A stretch of 64,000 bases of DNA from Chinchilla lanigera (taxonomy: Eukaryota > Chordata > Mammalia > Rodentia > Chinchillidae), in the NCBI RefSeq assembly GCF_000276665.1, contig NW_004955425.1, forward strand, positions 26,881,324-26,945,323, read 5' to 3'. The stretch's first letter is position 1. Every line of letters starts with the position of its first letter. The notes under the pieces are model-generated. The model was not told the DNA's origin. It ran no database searches and saw only the letters and a program-made list of their open reading frames with translations. This document shows, one piece after another, positions 48,437 through 59,552 of the stretch. The translations under genes were made by a program, and so were the position numbers.

Positions 48437-48800
48437 TAAATTAGAACCATGCACTCATTCAACAAGTATTTACTGAGCATGTAGATGTACCAAGCACACG
48501 GGAAAATCAGTGAACAAAGTTTTTTAAATTTCTATTGGGTTGTGGCTTACAAGTTTAAGAGAAGAGACCTGGACAAAATAGCAAAACTCCCTCAAAATAT
48601 AAAATGTAAAGTGGAGCATATAGAGGGGTAGGACATCTGAGCTGAAACCTACATGGCAAGAATTTGATTATATAAAAGGGGAAGGAGCATGTGTGCCAGG
48701 TAGAGAAAACAGCATATGCAAACGTCCTGGGGTCCAGAGAATATGGCAATGAAAAGGTGCTGAGGGCAGGGAGTGTGGCTGGGCCTCCTGGTGCAAGGGG
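48437..48800 (+). mobile_element. L2 LINE fragment
   Basis: Contains cattcaacaagtatttactg, agcatgtagatgtaccaagc, gtgaacaaagt and later ccaggtagagaaaacagcat with gtcctggggtc and agggagtgtggctggg, the L2 order. Confidence 0.72.
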
Positions 48801-49029
48801 TTTCTGCAACTCCACATACGTAGCCAAGAACTTAAAATGGTTTATAGTTTTGTCTATTGGACCCTTCCCATCATGGCCATAGTCAGTCATTGCCTGGGCT
48901 TCTGGTAGGGTCAGACAGCAGGCTTGCCTCCCTTCAGTGACTCCAGAAATTCAATCAGCAAACATTGACTGGCAGGCTAGGACACAATGTGAACCAATGA
49001 AGGGCAACTATCTGTGTTCAGGTGGGCTG

Positions 49030-49200
49030 GGATGTAATGGAGAGCTCTCTAGACTGAGAATCACAAGGCGTGGGGTTCACATGCAAGCTGTACCCCGATT
49101 CAGCTGGGAGGACAGACCTCTCCCTGCTCTGTCCCATCATATCCCTGGGCAGAGTAAACGCAGGCAGATGAGGGTCACCGCCAGGCAGCCTCCTACCTGC
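49030..49200 (+). mobile_element. MIR SINE, diverged
   Basis: Contains ggagagctctctagactgag and aatcacaaggcgtggggttc, as in the MIR core. The 3' part is eroded. Confidence 0.5.
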
Positions 49201-49429
49201 CAATGGAGAACAACAACTCCCCCTACAGGGGTTCCCTAAAAACTAGAGCCACGGAAAGGCACACCATGCAGCCTTTGCATGTAACAGGAGCATTTAACAT
49301 AACTCCTTTAAGCTGTTGGACCCAAGCTACTATTTTGCTCCAAATAACTTGTCCTGCTTAAATGTGAATGCTGGTATTAATGATATTTTAATTTTTTTCT
49401 ATTTCTTTAAAGCAGGAAGCTGTTATTCT

Positions 49430-50260
49430 CTTTGAGCTAGCCTTGCCTTCCGAATGCCAGCCCCATGGGCCACCAAGCTTGGGGCGATACATTTTTGACT
49501 GCGTCCCAGGCGCCCGGGGGTGGCAGCACAGACTGATTGCTGCTCACACCTCCTGAGGTGGGGGGCGGCTTGCACGTGGCAATCCAACCCAGAAAGTAGG
49601 CACACGCCTCGGAAAACTGGCAGCAAGGCACCAAGTGCACTTCTGCCCGGGGTCAGAACCTCTACGGAATTTTACACCCCATTCCTACCTAGAAACACTC
49701 CTGGAGTTGGGCAGGGGGCCACCGGGGGAAAGTTCTGGGCGGAAGACGGTGAAGACGGCCCTTCCGGGAGGAGTGAGGGTGGTTTGATCAGAACAGAGAA
49801 GGCCGTGGCTGTGCAGTGAAAGAAGAATGCAAGGAAAAACAGACACGCGAGGGCAGGAATAAAGTGTTCACTGCACGTAAGAAAATGCAGCGATGAAGGG
49901 CTAACGGCAAAAATCCAAAGGTAAGTTAGGGTCAGGGCAGAGGAGGGACAGGGACAGCCATGAGCATGCGCGGGCCCCGATGACGACCGGTTATGAGCAC
50001 AAAGGACAGAAGCGGGGGAGCTCAGAGTGCACATGAGACGCCTGGGAGAGCAGAGGGGGTCACGGAGCCCAGCAAGATAGGAAGGACGCTGCTTTAGAGA
50101 GCTCGAAAACGTTCTAACACAGCCCTCCGCGTCTGAAGTCAAGGCGAGATGATGAGCGCTTACAGCAAAGCAGCCGCTGGAGGCCGAGGAGAAGGAGGCG
50201 GAGGTCAGGGCTGAAGGCGCGGCCGAGTCCTCAAGGAGGGGCTGTGGTGGGGAGAACACT
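49430..50260. other. GC/CpG-richer patch with a 195-codon open frame
   Basis: CpGs recur near 49500, 49570, 49980-50000, 50125 and 50180-50225, more than in surrounding intron. A minus-strand frame (49672-50259) is Ser/Ala/Pro-rich with no recognisable domain and may be a composition effect. It could be an alternative promoter or enhancer of ARHGEF28. No TATA or first exon was identified. Confidence 0.4.
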
Positions 50261-50396
50261 GACAGGTCAATGGCCTAAAAGAAGGGGTGGGAGCACCCTG
50301 GGGAGACCCACACCACAGGGGAGCCAAGCACAACAGACCAAAATCGCTGGAAAGGGCCAGCAGGGGTCAGAAACTCTAAAGGCAAGGGCGTGCGTG

Positions 50397-50540
50397 GTCC
50401 TGAGGACTGAACCAGAGCCTTTACACTCCACTGCATCTCCCTTTTTAAAAAATTTTTTGTTTTGAGACAGTGTCTCCCTATGTTGCTGAGTTGCCCAGAT
50501 GAGCTTGAACTTACCATCCTCCTGCCTCAGCCTCCCAGAC
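50397..50540 (-). mobile_element. Composite B1/ID SINE
   Basis: The plus strand shows an ID-like half (ggactgaaccagagccttta, actgcatctccct) then a B1-like half (tgagacagtgtctccctatg, cctcctgcctcagcctccca), both reverse-complemented. Confidence 0.8.
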
Positions 50541-50822
50541 AATGGTGTACTTTTTCAGTACAGATGAGATTGCTCGTTCCCCCCGCCCAGGGCCGCCACC
50601 CAGTGACTGCTCCTCCATGACCTGGGCAACCAGTCCTCCAGCCCAGGACCTGGCCCCGTTCTCCTCTGACCCGTCTTTCTCTGCCTCGCAATACATTGGC
50701 CACACTGGCCTTCTGCTGGGCCTCAGACATGAGTCCATCTCCACTTTAGGGACTTGGTGCTTTCTGATCACTACATTATGATGCTCTCCAGAGAATCCTA
50801 GATCACTCCACCCAATGACTTG

Positions 50823-50823
50823 C

Positions 50824-50881
<58 letters not shown>
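50823..50881. repeat. (CA)n microsatellite
   Basis: CA repeat with AAAC and ACAT interruptions. Confidence 0.95.
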
Positions 50882-52585
50882 CATTCTCTACTGTCATCCA
50901 TGTGCACCACATCCTCATTGTCTCCTCAGCTCCCAAATGCAGTGCGGAGAGAACCGCCTGGGCACTGTTTCTTATTCCTTATTCAAAGACATCAGAGATT
51001 AAAGAAGAAAAACTCAGTGCCTTTTCAGAATAGGGTAAAGCCAGGCCGTGTGAAATTGTGGAAAGGAAAATGGAGGTGAGAGCTACGACAGCTTCTCCAG
51101 GACACCCACTCCCTTGTTGGGGAGGGGCAGTGGTTACAGGCAGCGCACCTGAGAACAAGCAGCCTTTGCACAGTGCAAATCAAACCTTCCAACTGGAGCA
51201 CTTCTTATTTCTTCTACTGATGCTTCTCCAAGTGAGAAACTCATATCCATCAGGTCTAACATCCTTGCTTTGCTGGCAGTATATTTTTAAAAATCAAATA
51301 AATCAAAAATGTCAATCACTTCAACTTCTTTATTGAAAATACAAAGCTGCCCATCACTCCGATTTGTGGGGGTGTCAGCGCAGGATGGGACGTGAGCGGT
51401 ATCAGACCGTAAGAACACTTGGTACTTCTTTCCCCACAGAACCTCAAACCCGCACCCACAAAAAATTCCTCCAAAGCCGGGTGCTGGGTTAATTCTGAGG
51501 ACAGTGTCCTACGGCTGTGTGTTTTACCTTTGGACTTTTCCCAAGACAGCTGCCATCCCGTAGTGACAGGAACAGGGAGTGCCATGAAGTGCCGCCGTGC
51601 TGAGAAGAATCAGTACTGTTTCCTTTGGAACGTGAACAAGGATGCAGCCAGTGGAGGATTTACAGAAGTTCCGAAGTCGAAGTTTTTGCTCAAGTCTGAG
51701 AAGGGTTTTCCCCTCCACTCCTGCCAGAGCTATTGAGCAAGCTCTTATAGCAGCTACAGTTCAAGACATTACAGGAATTGACCTCTTGTGGCTGCCAGCC
51801 AGACAGGGGAACATGGACCCCACAGTCCTCTTTGCTAGAACACGATGCTTTGGAATTTGTTTGCCCCCACAGAAAGCCAACAAGCAAAGAGGCAAAGAGA
51901 GCAAAGCATGGCCAAGCAGAGGGAGTACAGTGAGGTGGAGCTGAGTCAGCAGAAAGCAAGAACCACTAAAGAAAGCCTACTTCAGCAGGCAAAGCTTACG
52001 CAGGCGCCTCAGAGACAGCTGACAGGCAGCAACGAGGTACACATGGTGAGGCACTCATGTTGCTGTGTTTAAATCAAGATGTTAATATAATTTGGCTAAA
52101 AATTTTTTTTACACAAAGTAAACCTGCGATCCACAAGTTGATTTCGGGCAGAACACCCTCCTGATTCTACTCTCTGGGTCAGAATTCGCTATAGTGACAT
52201 CTTTCAAAAGATACCTTCTTGCGTACAGTCTAATCTTTGAGCTAATGGACTCTCTACTAACTGGAGTTGGGGAGCTTGCTGGGGCAAATGACAGCCAATT
52301 ATTGGGCTCAGGCTTTGGTGAGCAAATGAGCTTTTTGGAGGTCAGGACTTGCCCAGATGTAGTCATCAGCAATATCCCATGGGGTGGGTATAGGAAGTGG
52401 CACCATTCTTCATGTTAGAAATTCAAGCAGGCTGCAGGGCAGGAAGACCCAAAATGGCACCCTCACGTACCCAGCCAATGGCAGAAGTCATTTTAATCAA
52501 TTACATTTTAATCATTCAAAGGTGGGAAAACTCCAGGTTTACTGTGGGATCTACTACAAACTTTCCAAATTAAAAAAAAAGCATG
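50882..52585. other. Unique intronic sequence
   Basis: No repeat or exon was recognised in about 1.7 kb. Confidence 0.4.
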
Positions 52586-52604
52586 CATATATATATATAT
52601 ATAT
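52586..52604. repeat. (TA)n microsatellite
   Basis: Perfect TA run after gcatgca. Confidence 0.85.
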
Positions 52605-52637
52605 GTATTTCCAATACAGCATTTGAAAACAATGCCA

Positions 52638-52745
52638 AACCAGCTGAGTGAACTTAGTCAAGTAAATCACTCTCCCTCCTGGAGATTTAATTCTCTCATT
52701 GGCAAAGAGAGGGTGGCCAAGCAAGATCTCCAAGGTGCCCTCACA
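52638..52745 (+). mobile_element. MIR SINE 3' part
   Basis: Contains gtgaacttagtcaagtaaat, cactctccctcctggagatt and gatctccaaggtgccctca, as in MIR. Confidence 0.72.
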
Positions 52746-53639
52746 GACAAAGACTCTGATCTAATGGTCAGAAAAGACAGCCACAGATGCAGAGGCACAG
52801 AGAACGGGCAGGCTGCGAGGACAGGATTTCCTTCAGCAGGAACTAGAGGTCAATGGAACTCTGGGGAAGTCCGGAAGAAGGCATCTGTCAGGTGAACACA
52901 GAACAAAGCCACCAAGTCACTTGCTGCCTCAATAGGAAGCTGCCACCCTGGGCTAGGAAATGGTCCTGGGACTCAAGTCCCCACAGACCATCTTGGGACC
53001 TGTCCTCAGGCCCTCCTTGGAAGGCTGGGGCCAAGGGGCACAAGCTCGGCCAAGCAATCCTACAAGACCCAGAAAATCGGGAGGGCTGAACGGGGAAGGG
53101 TTTACTTCAGCAACTAAAGCACAACTGGCCTCTAAATCTCAGATCACACCTTCAGTTACTGCACAAAGTGAGCCCAGAAGCAAGGAACATCCTTAGGGCC
53201 GAAAACAGCAGGACACCATGACTCAGAGTAAAAGAAAAACATAAACAGAAAAAGCTAAGAGAACAGGGAAGCAGCTTGGATTCAGCTGGCAATAAGCTTC
53301 TGAAACAAAATCTCCACCGCCCAACAGTAAGACAGTCTGCAGCCTCCTGAGAAAGAAATATTCTCTTCAGTCTGGTGCCACAATTCACAGGCCTGTGCCA
53401 CATGCTGGAAGGACTGCAGAGAGCAGGAATCCGAACACAGGGCTCACAGAGCACCCTCCGCATGTGTTACAAAAATCTCCAGAGATCAGATGCTCACATT
53501 GGCCAGAATTTGAGAGGCGGCAGAAATACAATGCCAAGGCCAGAAAAAAAAAAGGAGAAATGAAAATGAGAAGATAATCCCCTACTTCATAATTAAAGCT
53601 AAAAAAGAACCCTTAGACATTAAATATTTCTGGAAGCCA
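52746..53639. other. Unique intronic sequence
   Basis: No repeat or exon was recognised. Confidence 0.4.
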
Positions 53640-54042
53640 TAAATAAAATGGGAACTATTACATCTCATTTGCAAAACAATCCATTTGAATAGGCACACCC
53701 TTCCCTCAGCAATTCCACTCTGAGAATCCGTCCCAGAGAGGCGCAGGTGTCGAGATGTAAGGGCAAATGACCAGGCTGTAACTGCTCCTGTTGCCAAGAA
53801 CCAAAACAAAGATCAACAGGGAAGTAGCCTGATCCAGACCTATTCATTAAAAAGAATAACGTAAAGCTACACCCGACGACTTGGAGGAGCTTAAAAGAGT
53901 GCTGAGTTGTAAAACACACAGAAGCCCAGATAGTACGATCCAAGTTTTTGAAATCATTCTATTAGAGCTTCATCCATATGTATGCTGGTAAATGTATCAC
54001 TACATGAGCACAGAAAAATATGGAAATATTTACATTTAAGTT

Positions 54043-54212
54043 AGAGCTTCTCAAACTAGCAAACATCAGAATCATTGGAAGGTTTTCTAAGACACCAAGT
54101 GTTAGCCCTGAAGGGCATCTGGCTTAGTAGTTCTGGGATGATGCCTAATAATATGTATCACTAGTCAATTGCCAAGGGAATGTGGATGCTTTATGAACCA
54201 CTCTTATCCATA
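54043..54212 (+). mobile_element. MER5-type hAT DNA transposon
   Basis: Starts gagcttctcaaactagcaaa, continues catcagaatcattggaaggt and ends near tatgaaccactctta, as in MER5A (non-autonomous Charlie). Confidence 0.75.
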
Positions 54213-54320
54213 AGAGTTACCAGAAAGACTGAAAAGGGAGGAATGGAAAAAGGGAATATGTGGGAATGTCCAAGATGGAATAACAGCTTTTCCATATGAT
54301 CCCATGCATAGAAAGTGCAG

Positions 54321-54321
54321 A

Positions 54322-54352
<31 letters not shown>
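54321..54352. repeat. (TG)n(AG)n microsatellite
   Basis: TG run followed by AG run within the old L1 end. Confidence 0.88.
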
Positions 54353-54353
<1 letters not shown>

Positions 54354-54840
54354 AAAAAAACACATGCAAAATCAAATTCCTAAAAGGAAAACGACTGTCA
54401 CCAGAAAACTAATGGAAGTTATTTCAGAAATGAAATGTCAAATAATCTTTATCCTTTATTACTTTACTTATGACTATATTCTTTATAATGAACAAGTATT
54501 ACTTCAATAATTTAAAACAAAACCATTTTATTAAGAAAGAGGGAGAAAAAACTTTTGAAACCAACAATTTCTTAAGAAAGAGCTTTTCTGTTTTGTTCAT
54601 AGCACTAAGTTGATATCTTCAGAAGACTAATACTAAATTATATTGTATGTAAGACTAAAAACGAACTATAAAAAAGGGAAGATCTTGGATAGGAGAATAA
54701 GTAGAACCTGTATTTTCTTTACAACTTTCTGATTCACAAAAATTTAGAAAAAGGGACATAAAAATATGCTTAAAGTTCACTTTTCAAAATATACAACTGC
54801 TTTGTAAATGCAAACATTTTCTTTTAAAAATCCAACTAAA

Positions 54841-54993
54841 GCCGAGTGGGGTGGCACACACCTGTAATCCCAGCACTTGGGAGGTTGAGGCAGGAGGATC
54901 ACCACGAGTTTTAAGTCAACCTGGGCTGCTGAGTGAGTTCAAGGCCGGCCTAGACTACAGTGTGAGACCTTGTCTCAAAAAAAAAAAAAAAAA
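54841..54993 (+). mobile_element. B1-type SINE, nearly full length
   Basis: Starts gccgagtggggtggcacaca, then cctgtaatcccagcacttgg, gtgagttcaaggccggccta and a long A tail. Confidence 0.93.
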
Positions 54994-56410
54994 TTAAATA
55001 CACAGTAAGCAAAATGAATCCTCTTAAGCTGCCTTTGCATTGCTTCCTATATATTTTTATGTACAGACCAGAAAATAACAAAAAAAGGCTACAGTTAATA
55101 AGCTGAAACCAAACAAAATCAAGGGAACTTTATCACTTCTAGTACAGGATCTTCAGGCACCCAAGCCATGTCACGCACAGAGCTTAAGCCAGAACACGAG
55201 CGTCCCAGATGGGGTGCCTGGATTCTAAGTCACACTTTCCCAGGCTTCCCCAGGCCCCTGAGACTCACTACTGCATCTCTCCAGGCTTAGAACACACCTC
55301 CTCATGTCAGGTGATGACCAAATGTAAAAATTCAGCATGGCTGTTAAACAGACCACAGGCCTCTGCTATCTTTTTCTGCTGGGAACAAACAGCCTGACCT
55401 TCCAGAGCTGGCCTTTGGGGTCCCCTTGAGCACAGATGCAAGGAGCTGCTACAAGGTTCCAAACTGGATTTATGGTACTCACATCCCAAAGTTCTGCAAA
55501 ACAATAGAAAAGTCTCAGCCACCAGTCTTGCCAGACCTGCTTCTTCCCTGCTCTTATTACACAGTCAGTCTTCCTCTTTTCCTGCAGTGACAGCTCCCTC
55601 AGCACCATGGTTTACTGCATTTGACAAATTAGAATGAGCCTGTGGCTGAATTCAAGAGCACCTCTACATCCCCAAGACTAAGACAGAGTCTTTCCAAAGA
55701 TGAGCAAACAGAAATGAGCCAGAAAAGCCTACACCACAAGACACAATCAGGGCTGCACCTCCTTCTGGGACAGATTCTTGGGAAGACAGAAAAACAATTT
55801 TAAGTCCTGCTTTGTGTTCATGAGATAATACATAGCCTCTGTGAAACTGTGGACACCAAAAAGCCAACACAGTCCAAAAATATTATCTAAAACCAAAAAC
55901 AGTAGAAGTTAAAACTGTGCTGGCAAGTAGGAAAAAACAAAAACTAGACACAACAAAACTTAACTAGAAAACAAAGATAAAGACCTGCTTCAAGAATTCA
56001 ACCCCAACCCCCAAAGACAAAACAGTGCAGTCCTTGAATATTAGTTATTCTAGAAGGAGAAAACGATAGAGGAAGGTACAACAAAGGAAATCTTTTAAAA
56101 ACTGAAAGTTTTCTTCATAGATTCAAGCAAGTTACATGAGGAATTTAAAAAAGCAAGATTTACATCCGTAACTCATCTATAGGTATAAAGACATCTGTCA
56201 TCTTTAGGAACGGTTCTCTGACATTTTTAATTATAAGAATGTTATAAAAATCCAGTCAAAACAATTTATAGTCAACAGGATAAAAAATCACTTATAAACC
56301 CATTTGAACGAGGTACCCTTTTCCAAGAAGATGAATAGAAGAAACTGGAGAATGATTTCTACCTTTCTTTTTCTTCCAAGATTACGCATCCATTTAAGTA
56401 ATCTTATTTG
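54994..56410. other. Unique intronic sequence
   Basis: No repeat or exon was recognised. Confidence 0.4.
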
Positions 56411-56597
56411 GTTTTTTTTACTACCTGGGGATTGAACCAGAGCCTTTACACTGCGCTACATCCCCAGTCTTTTTTATTTTTTAGACAGTGTCTCTCTAAG
56501 TCACTAAGTTGTCCAGACTAGGCTAGAACTTGGCGTCCTCCTCCCTGAGCTTCTCAGAGTGCTCGGATCACAGTCCTGCACTACCATGCTCAACAGG
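56411..56597 (-). mobile_element. Composite B1/ID SINE
   Basis: The plus strand shows ctacctggggattgaaccag, gcgctacatccccagtcttt, then tagacagtgtctctctaagt and actaccatgctcaa. It is the same architecture as the copy at 50397-50540 and more complete. Confidence 0.85.
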
Positions 56598-56745
56598 TCT
56601 AATTATCCTTGAGACAAATCTTGTTTATTGATTTTTAAAAGACTGTTGTGATGAGATTTTTTTTCCAGGGCACCAATATAAAATTATGCATAGAAATAGT
56701 ATGTAATTGTAAGATGCCACCCCAATTCTAGAAGAGAATACATTT

Positions 56746-57062
56746 GCCCCTGGTATCCATAAGGAATGGGTTCCAGTGCCCCTCATGGATAACAAAATTC
56801 ACTGATGCTCAAGCCCCTTACATAAAATGACATAGTATTTGCATACAACCTCACACATCCTTTCTTGTACTTTAAACCATCTCTAGGTTCTGCATAACAC
56901 CTAATGCAATGTGACTTCTATGTAAATAGCTGCTGTATTATATTGTTTCAAAAATAATGACAAGAAAAAGAATCAGCACAGATGCAGATTTCCCAAATAT
57001 TTGCAATCTGTGGTTGGTTGAAAAAGTGGATGCGCAGCCCACAGATGCAGTGGACCAACCAA
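56746..57062 (+). mobile_element. MER2-type (Tigger family) DNA transposon
   Basis: Matches MER2 along its length: cccctggtatccataaggaa, gatgctcaagccccttacat, gtatttgcatacaacctcac, ttgtttcaaaaataatgaca and gtggttggttgaa. The terminal repeats are eroded. Confidence 0.88.
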
Positions 57063-58691
57063 AAGTTCTTGGAAGAGCAGAGCAGAGGCCGGCCCCCATG
57101 ACAAAGAGACAAACCGTGGCACAGCTTTCATACCTGCACTGGATGCACATTGCTCATTTGGTGAAATTTTGTTTAAGAGTACTTTTCACTACAACGTACT
57201 CCTGCTGACTTCTTCCTGGGGAAGGGGCCAAATAGCCAGATGGACCTAAGGCAGTTTGCAGTAATGTTTACCACTAAAAAAGGTGAGTATGAAAAGCAGG
57301 ACACAACCCATGTAAAGAGGAAGAATCACTTATGAAAACATATTTAATGTTTTTCATCTAAGATACCATCAATTATAATAGGCATTTTATAATCCATTAA
57401 AAAAGGAAAATGCCAAGTATGACATGTTTAATTACCTAGAATTATTGACTAAGATATACTTATGAAATAAACTCTTCTAAATTAATTTATACATCACTTA
57501 TCATGCTCCATGCTGCTGTTTGCATGTCTCTCTGGATACATAACAGCTTAGCCTTTTAGCCCCAAATCATGGCAAAATCATTTTGAGAGCAATCAATTTA
57601 TTAAGTAAAAAGCAAAGAACTTACATGAACCTTGTGACCAAGGTCACAGGTGCATAAAGAATCTGCCAGGATGCACAGTGAATGTAAAAACATCTCAGAT
57701 CAGAATAAAATGAGAAAAAAACTGCTCCTTAGAATTGATAATATATTAACATCTCAATACAATACTTATAGAGGGTAAGATTCTGACACATTTTCTCAAT
57801 ACCTTTCTGTACTTTTCATTTTTATTCTAATGGGTATACTTTCAATTGTAAAACTTTATGTGTGAATTTGACTCATTTAAATGTCTTATCTCTTTAGGCA
57901 ATGTGTATTATTAGCTCTTCCCCTAGTCTGTTCGCAATCTAATAGGTCTGTGTTCAAACAGCCACGCAAGGATATTGGTCAAGTGCAATGTTCTATACCA
58001 TGGTTAGATTTGGAGACAGTCTGTTTGGAAGGCAGAGAAACAGGAAGGCGCGCTCCTGGAAAACAACAGCAGGACTCGGGAGCACTTAACAATCTAGCCT
58101 CCAGCCAGTTCCTTTTTTATCTTTAATTATACCTGGCCCCCAAGCACATTTTATGTTCTGCAAATCATAATCTAATGAGAAAACTATAGACCACTGGGTA
58201 ACCTGGCAGGCAGCTCTTTCATGATTCTGAAATCCATTTATTTTATTATCTTGTCCTCCTTTTGAGAACAGAGTGGCCTAGGCAGTGTATGGAGGAAGGG
58301 ATGGAGCATGTGTGTGCTAGCTGGGTAGTATAGTGTGGGAGACGGATGAATACATTTTTATCAGTTAAAATTTCTGGTTACCTTCCTCCCACTCCTTAAT
58401 ATTTAGTGCTAAACCACAGCTACCTTATACACCCATACCCGCCTGTCCAGGCCCACCACCACCAACGCAGCTCCTGCCCAGGGGAGGAGCAAAGATGAGG
58501 TCATCCGCCATTTTATGTGTGAGGAACCAGTTTCCTTCCCGGCTGTACCAAGGAACTGGTCTCCAAATTAGAATCTTCATTCGACCTAGAGGGCACATCT
58601 GACTGGAAATCTCATTGAGTATCTGTCCCTAAGCCCCCACTTCTTCTGCATGTGTCCCAGCACTTGGCCCTTTGAGTTCCTAACTCATATT
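57063..58691. other. Unique intronic sequence
   Basis: AT-rich between 57330 and 57880. No repeat or exon was recognised. Confidence 0.4.
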
Positions 58692-58783
58692 CTTTTTTGG
58701 TTTTTTTCTGTTATCAGGAATTGAACTCGTGACCTCACACTTGCCAGGCAGGCGCTGTGCCACTGAGCTAAATCCCCAGCCCC
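58692..58783 (-). mobile_element. ID-type tRNA-derived SINE
   Basis: Fourth member of the 13326/20941/47500 subfamily (cacttgccaggcaggcgctg, gagctaaatccccagcccc). Short flanking repeats ctcatatt occur at 58684-58691 and 58789-58796. It lies about 380 bases downstream of the start-codon exon on the gene strand. Confidence 0.9.
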
Positions 58784-59167
58784 ACTAGCTCATATTTTTA
58801 GATACAATCATCACCAAACCATCTTCCCCTCCCACAAAAAAAACCATAGAGACACTTTTGACCATCACTGGATATTATAAAATAATATGTTCAAAACTTA
58901 CCCCTGTAAGGGCACTGAGTGTTTATGAGTCCAGAAATTATAGATAGTATTCTAAGGGAAATACAGGTAAAACTCGGGCTTTGGAAACAAGAGCCAACCA
59001 GTTGCAAAAGGCTCTATGCAAATACTTGTACTAGACAGTGATATTCAGGTGTTGTTCTTAAAAAGCCTCGACTCAGTAGCAAACAAAACATTTCTTCTCC
59101 CTTCAGGCACACGGTTCGAGTTAGGAGAAGGTACCATGGACCTGAAGCCCAGTGCTTAGGGACTTAC

Positions 59168-59200
59168 GTAAAGAGGAACTTCCCTGCAGCTCAACTCCAT
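59168..59200 (-). CDS. ARHGEF28: ARHGEF28 first coding exon with start codon
   Basis: The ATG is at 59200-59198 on the minus strand and is followed by 11 codons, MELSCREVPLY. The donor is TAC|gtaagtc at 59168/59167, a near-perfect 5' splice site. The next exon begins GGGCAG, so the junction reads LY-GQM as in ARHGEF28. The start context is strong, with G at -3 and G at +4. About 11 bases of 5' UTR precede the ATG, up to an acceptor at 59212-59214 preceded by a pyrimidine-rich tract. A second CAG lies six bases further in, at 59206-59208. The exon is very small (33 coding bases, about 44 in total), so homology-only annotation could easily miss it. I am confident because the start, splice sites, phase and residues all agree. 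Confidence 0.92.
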
Positions 59201-59214
59201 GGCTTCTGCATCTG
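59201..59214 (-). promoter_or_regulatory. ARHGEF28: Tandem 3' splice sites and 5' UTR of the start-codon exon
   Basis: Read on the minus strand, the exon is entered through tcattgcag|atgcag|aagcc and then the start codon. Two CAG acceptors therefore lie six bases apart (59214-59212 and 59208-59206). Using the first leaves an ATG (59211-59209) at the exon edge. Its frame overlaps the main start and stops after six codons. Using the second removes that ATG. Which acceptor is used cannot be told from sequence alone. Confidence 0.6.
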
Positions 59215-59363
59215 CAATGAGAGCAATAAATGACAGCTGTTAGTGCAGGCGATCCCAGCAACCAACTGGCCCTCACAGCTCTCAGTGGCCCCCAGCTCAG
59301 GCATCCGCGTCATTGTGGAGGGAGGGGACAATGCGCCAGGAAAGTATAACCAAAGAATAAAGA

Positions 59364-59453
59364 GGACTGGGATGGAGCGCAGTGGCAGAGCCTTTGCTAC
59401 CATGCGGGAGGCCCTAGGTTCTATCTCCAGCACCACAAAAAGAAATAAATAAA
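59364..59453 (+). mobile_element. ID-type SINE, diverged
   Basis: Contains gactgggatggagcgcagtg, gcagagcctttgctaccatg, ggttctatctccagcaccac and an A-rich tail. Confidence 0.78.
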
Positions 59454-59552
59454 GTATATTATCTCCCTGCCCTCCTTTCATTCTTGTACATATATAAGGA
59501 AATCCTATGATCTCAGATGTTATCCCAGAACAGGAATATTTCTGAAAGCCAA

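Larger units (their letters stand above)
53640..54540 (+). mobile_element. Ancient L1/HAL1 3' region, interrupted by MER5
   Basis: It contains cagcaattccactctgagaa, a diverged ORF2 end and later ccatatgatcccatgcatag with a terminal aatgaacaagtattacttca. A MER5-like element at 54043-54212 lies between the two parts. Confidence 0.68.
804..59167 (-). other. ARHGEF28: ARHGEF28 intron between first two coding exons (about 58.4 kb)
   Basis: The intron is bounded by gtaagtc at 59167 and ttttcag at 806-804 on the minus strand. It starts after a complete codon and ends before one. It contains most of the repeats listed below and the N gap. No further ARHGEF28 coding exon was recognised inside it, and the two flanking exons join directly in the known protein. 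Confidence 0.88.

Noticed and set aside
49672..50259. 195-codon open frame as a protein gene
   Set aside because: Low-complexity Ser/Ala/Pro-rich residues with a C/T-rich template. No family resemblance.
59191..59481. 96-codon minus-strand frame overlapping the start-codon exon
   Set aside because: It runs through an ID SINE and intron. Only its last six codons fall in the exon, as a possible short upstream frame.
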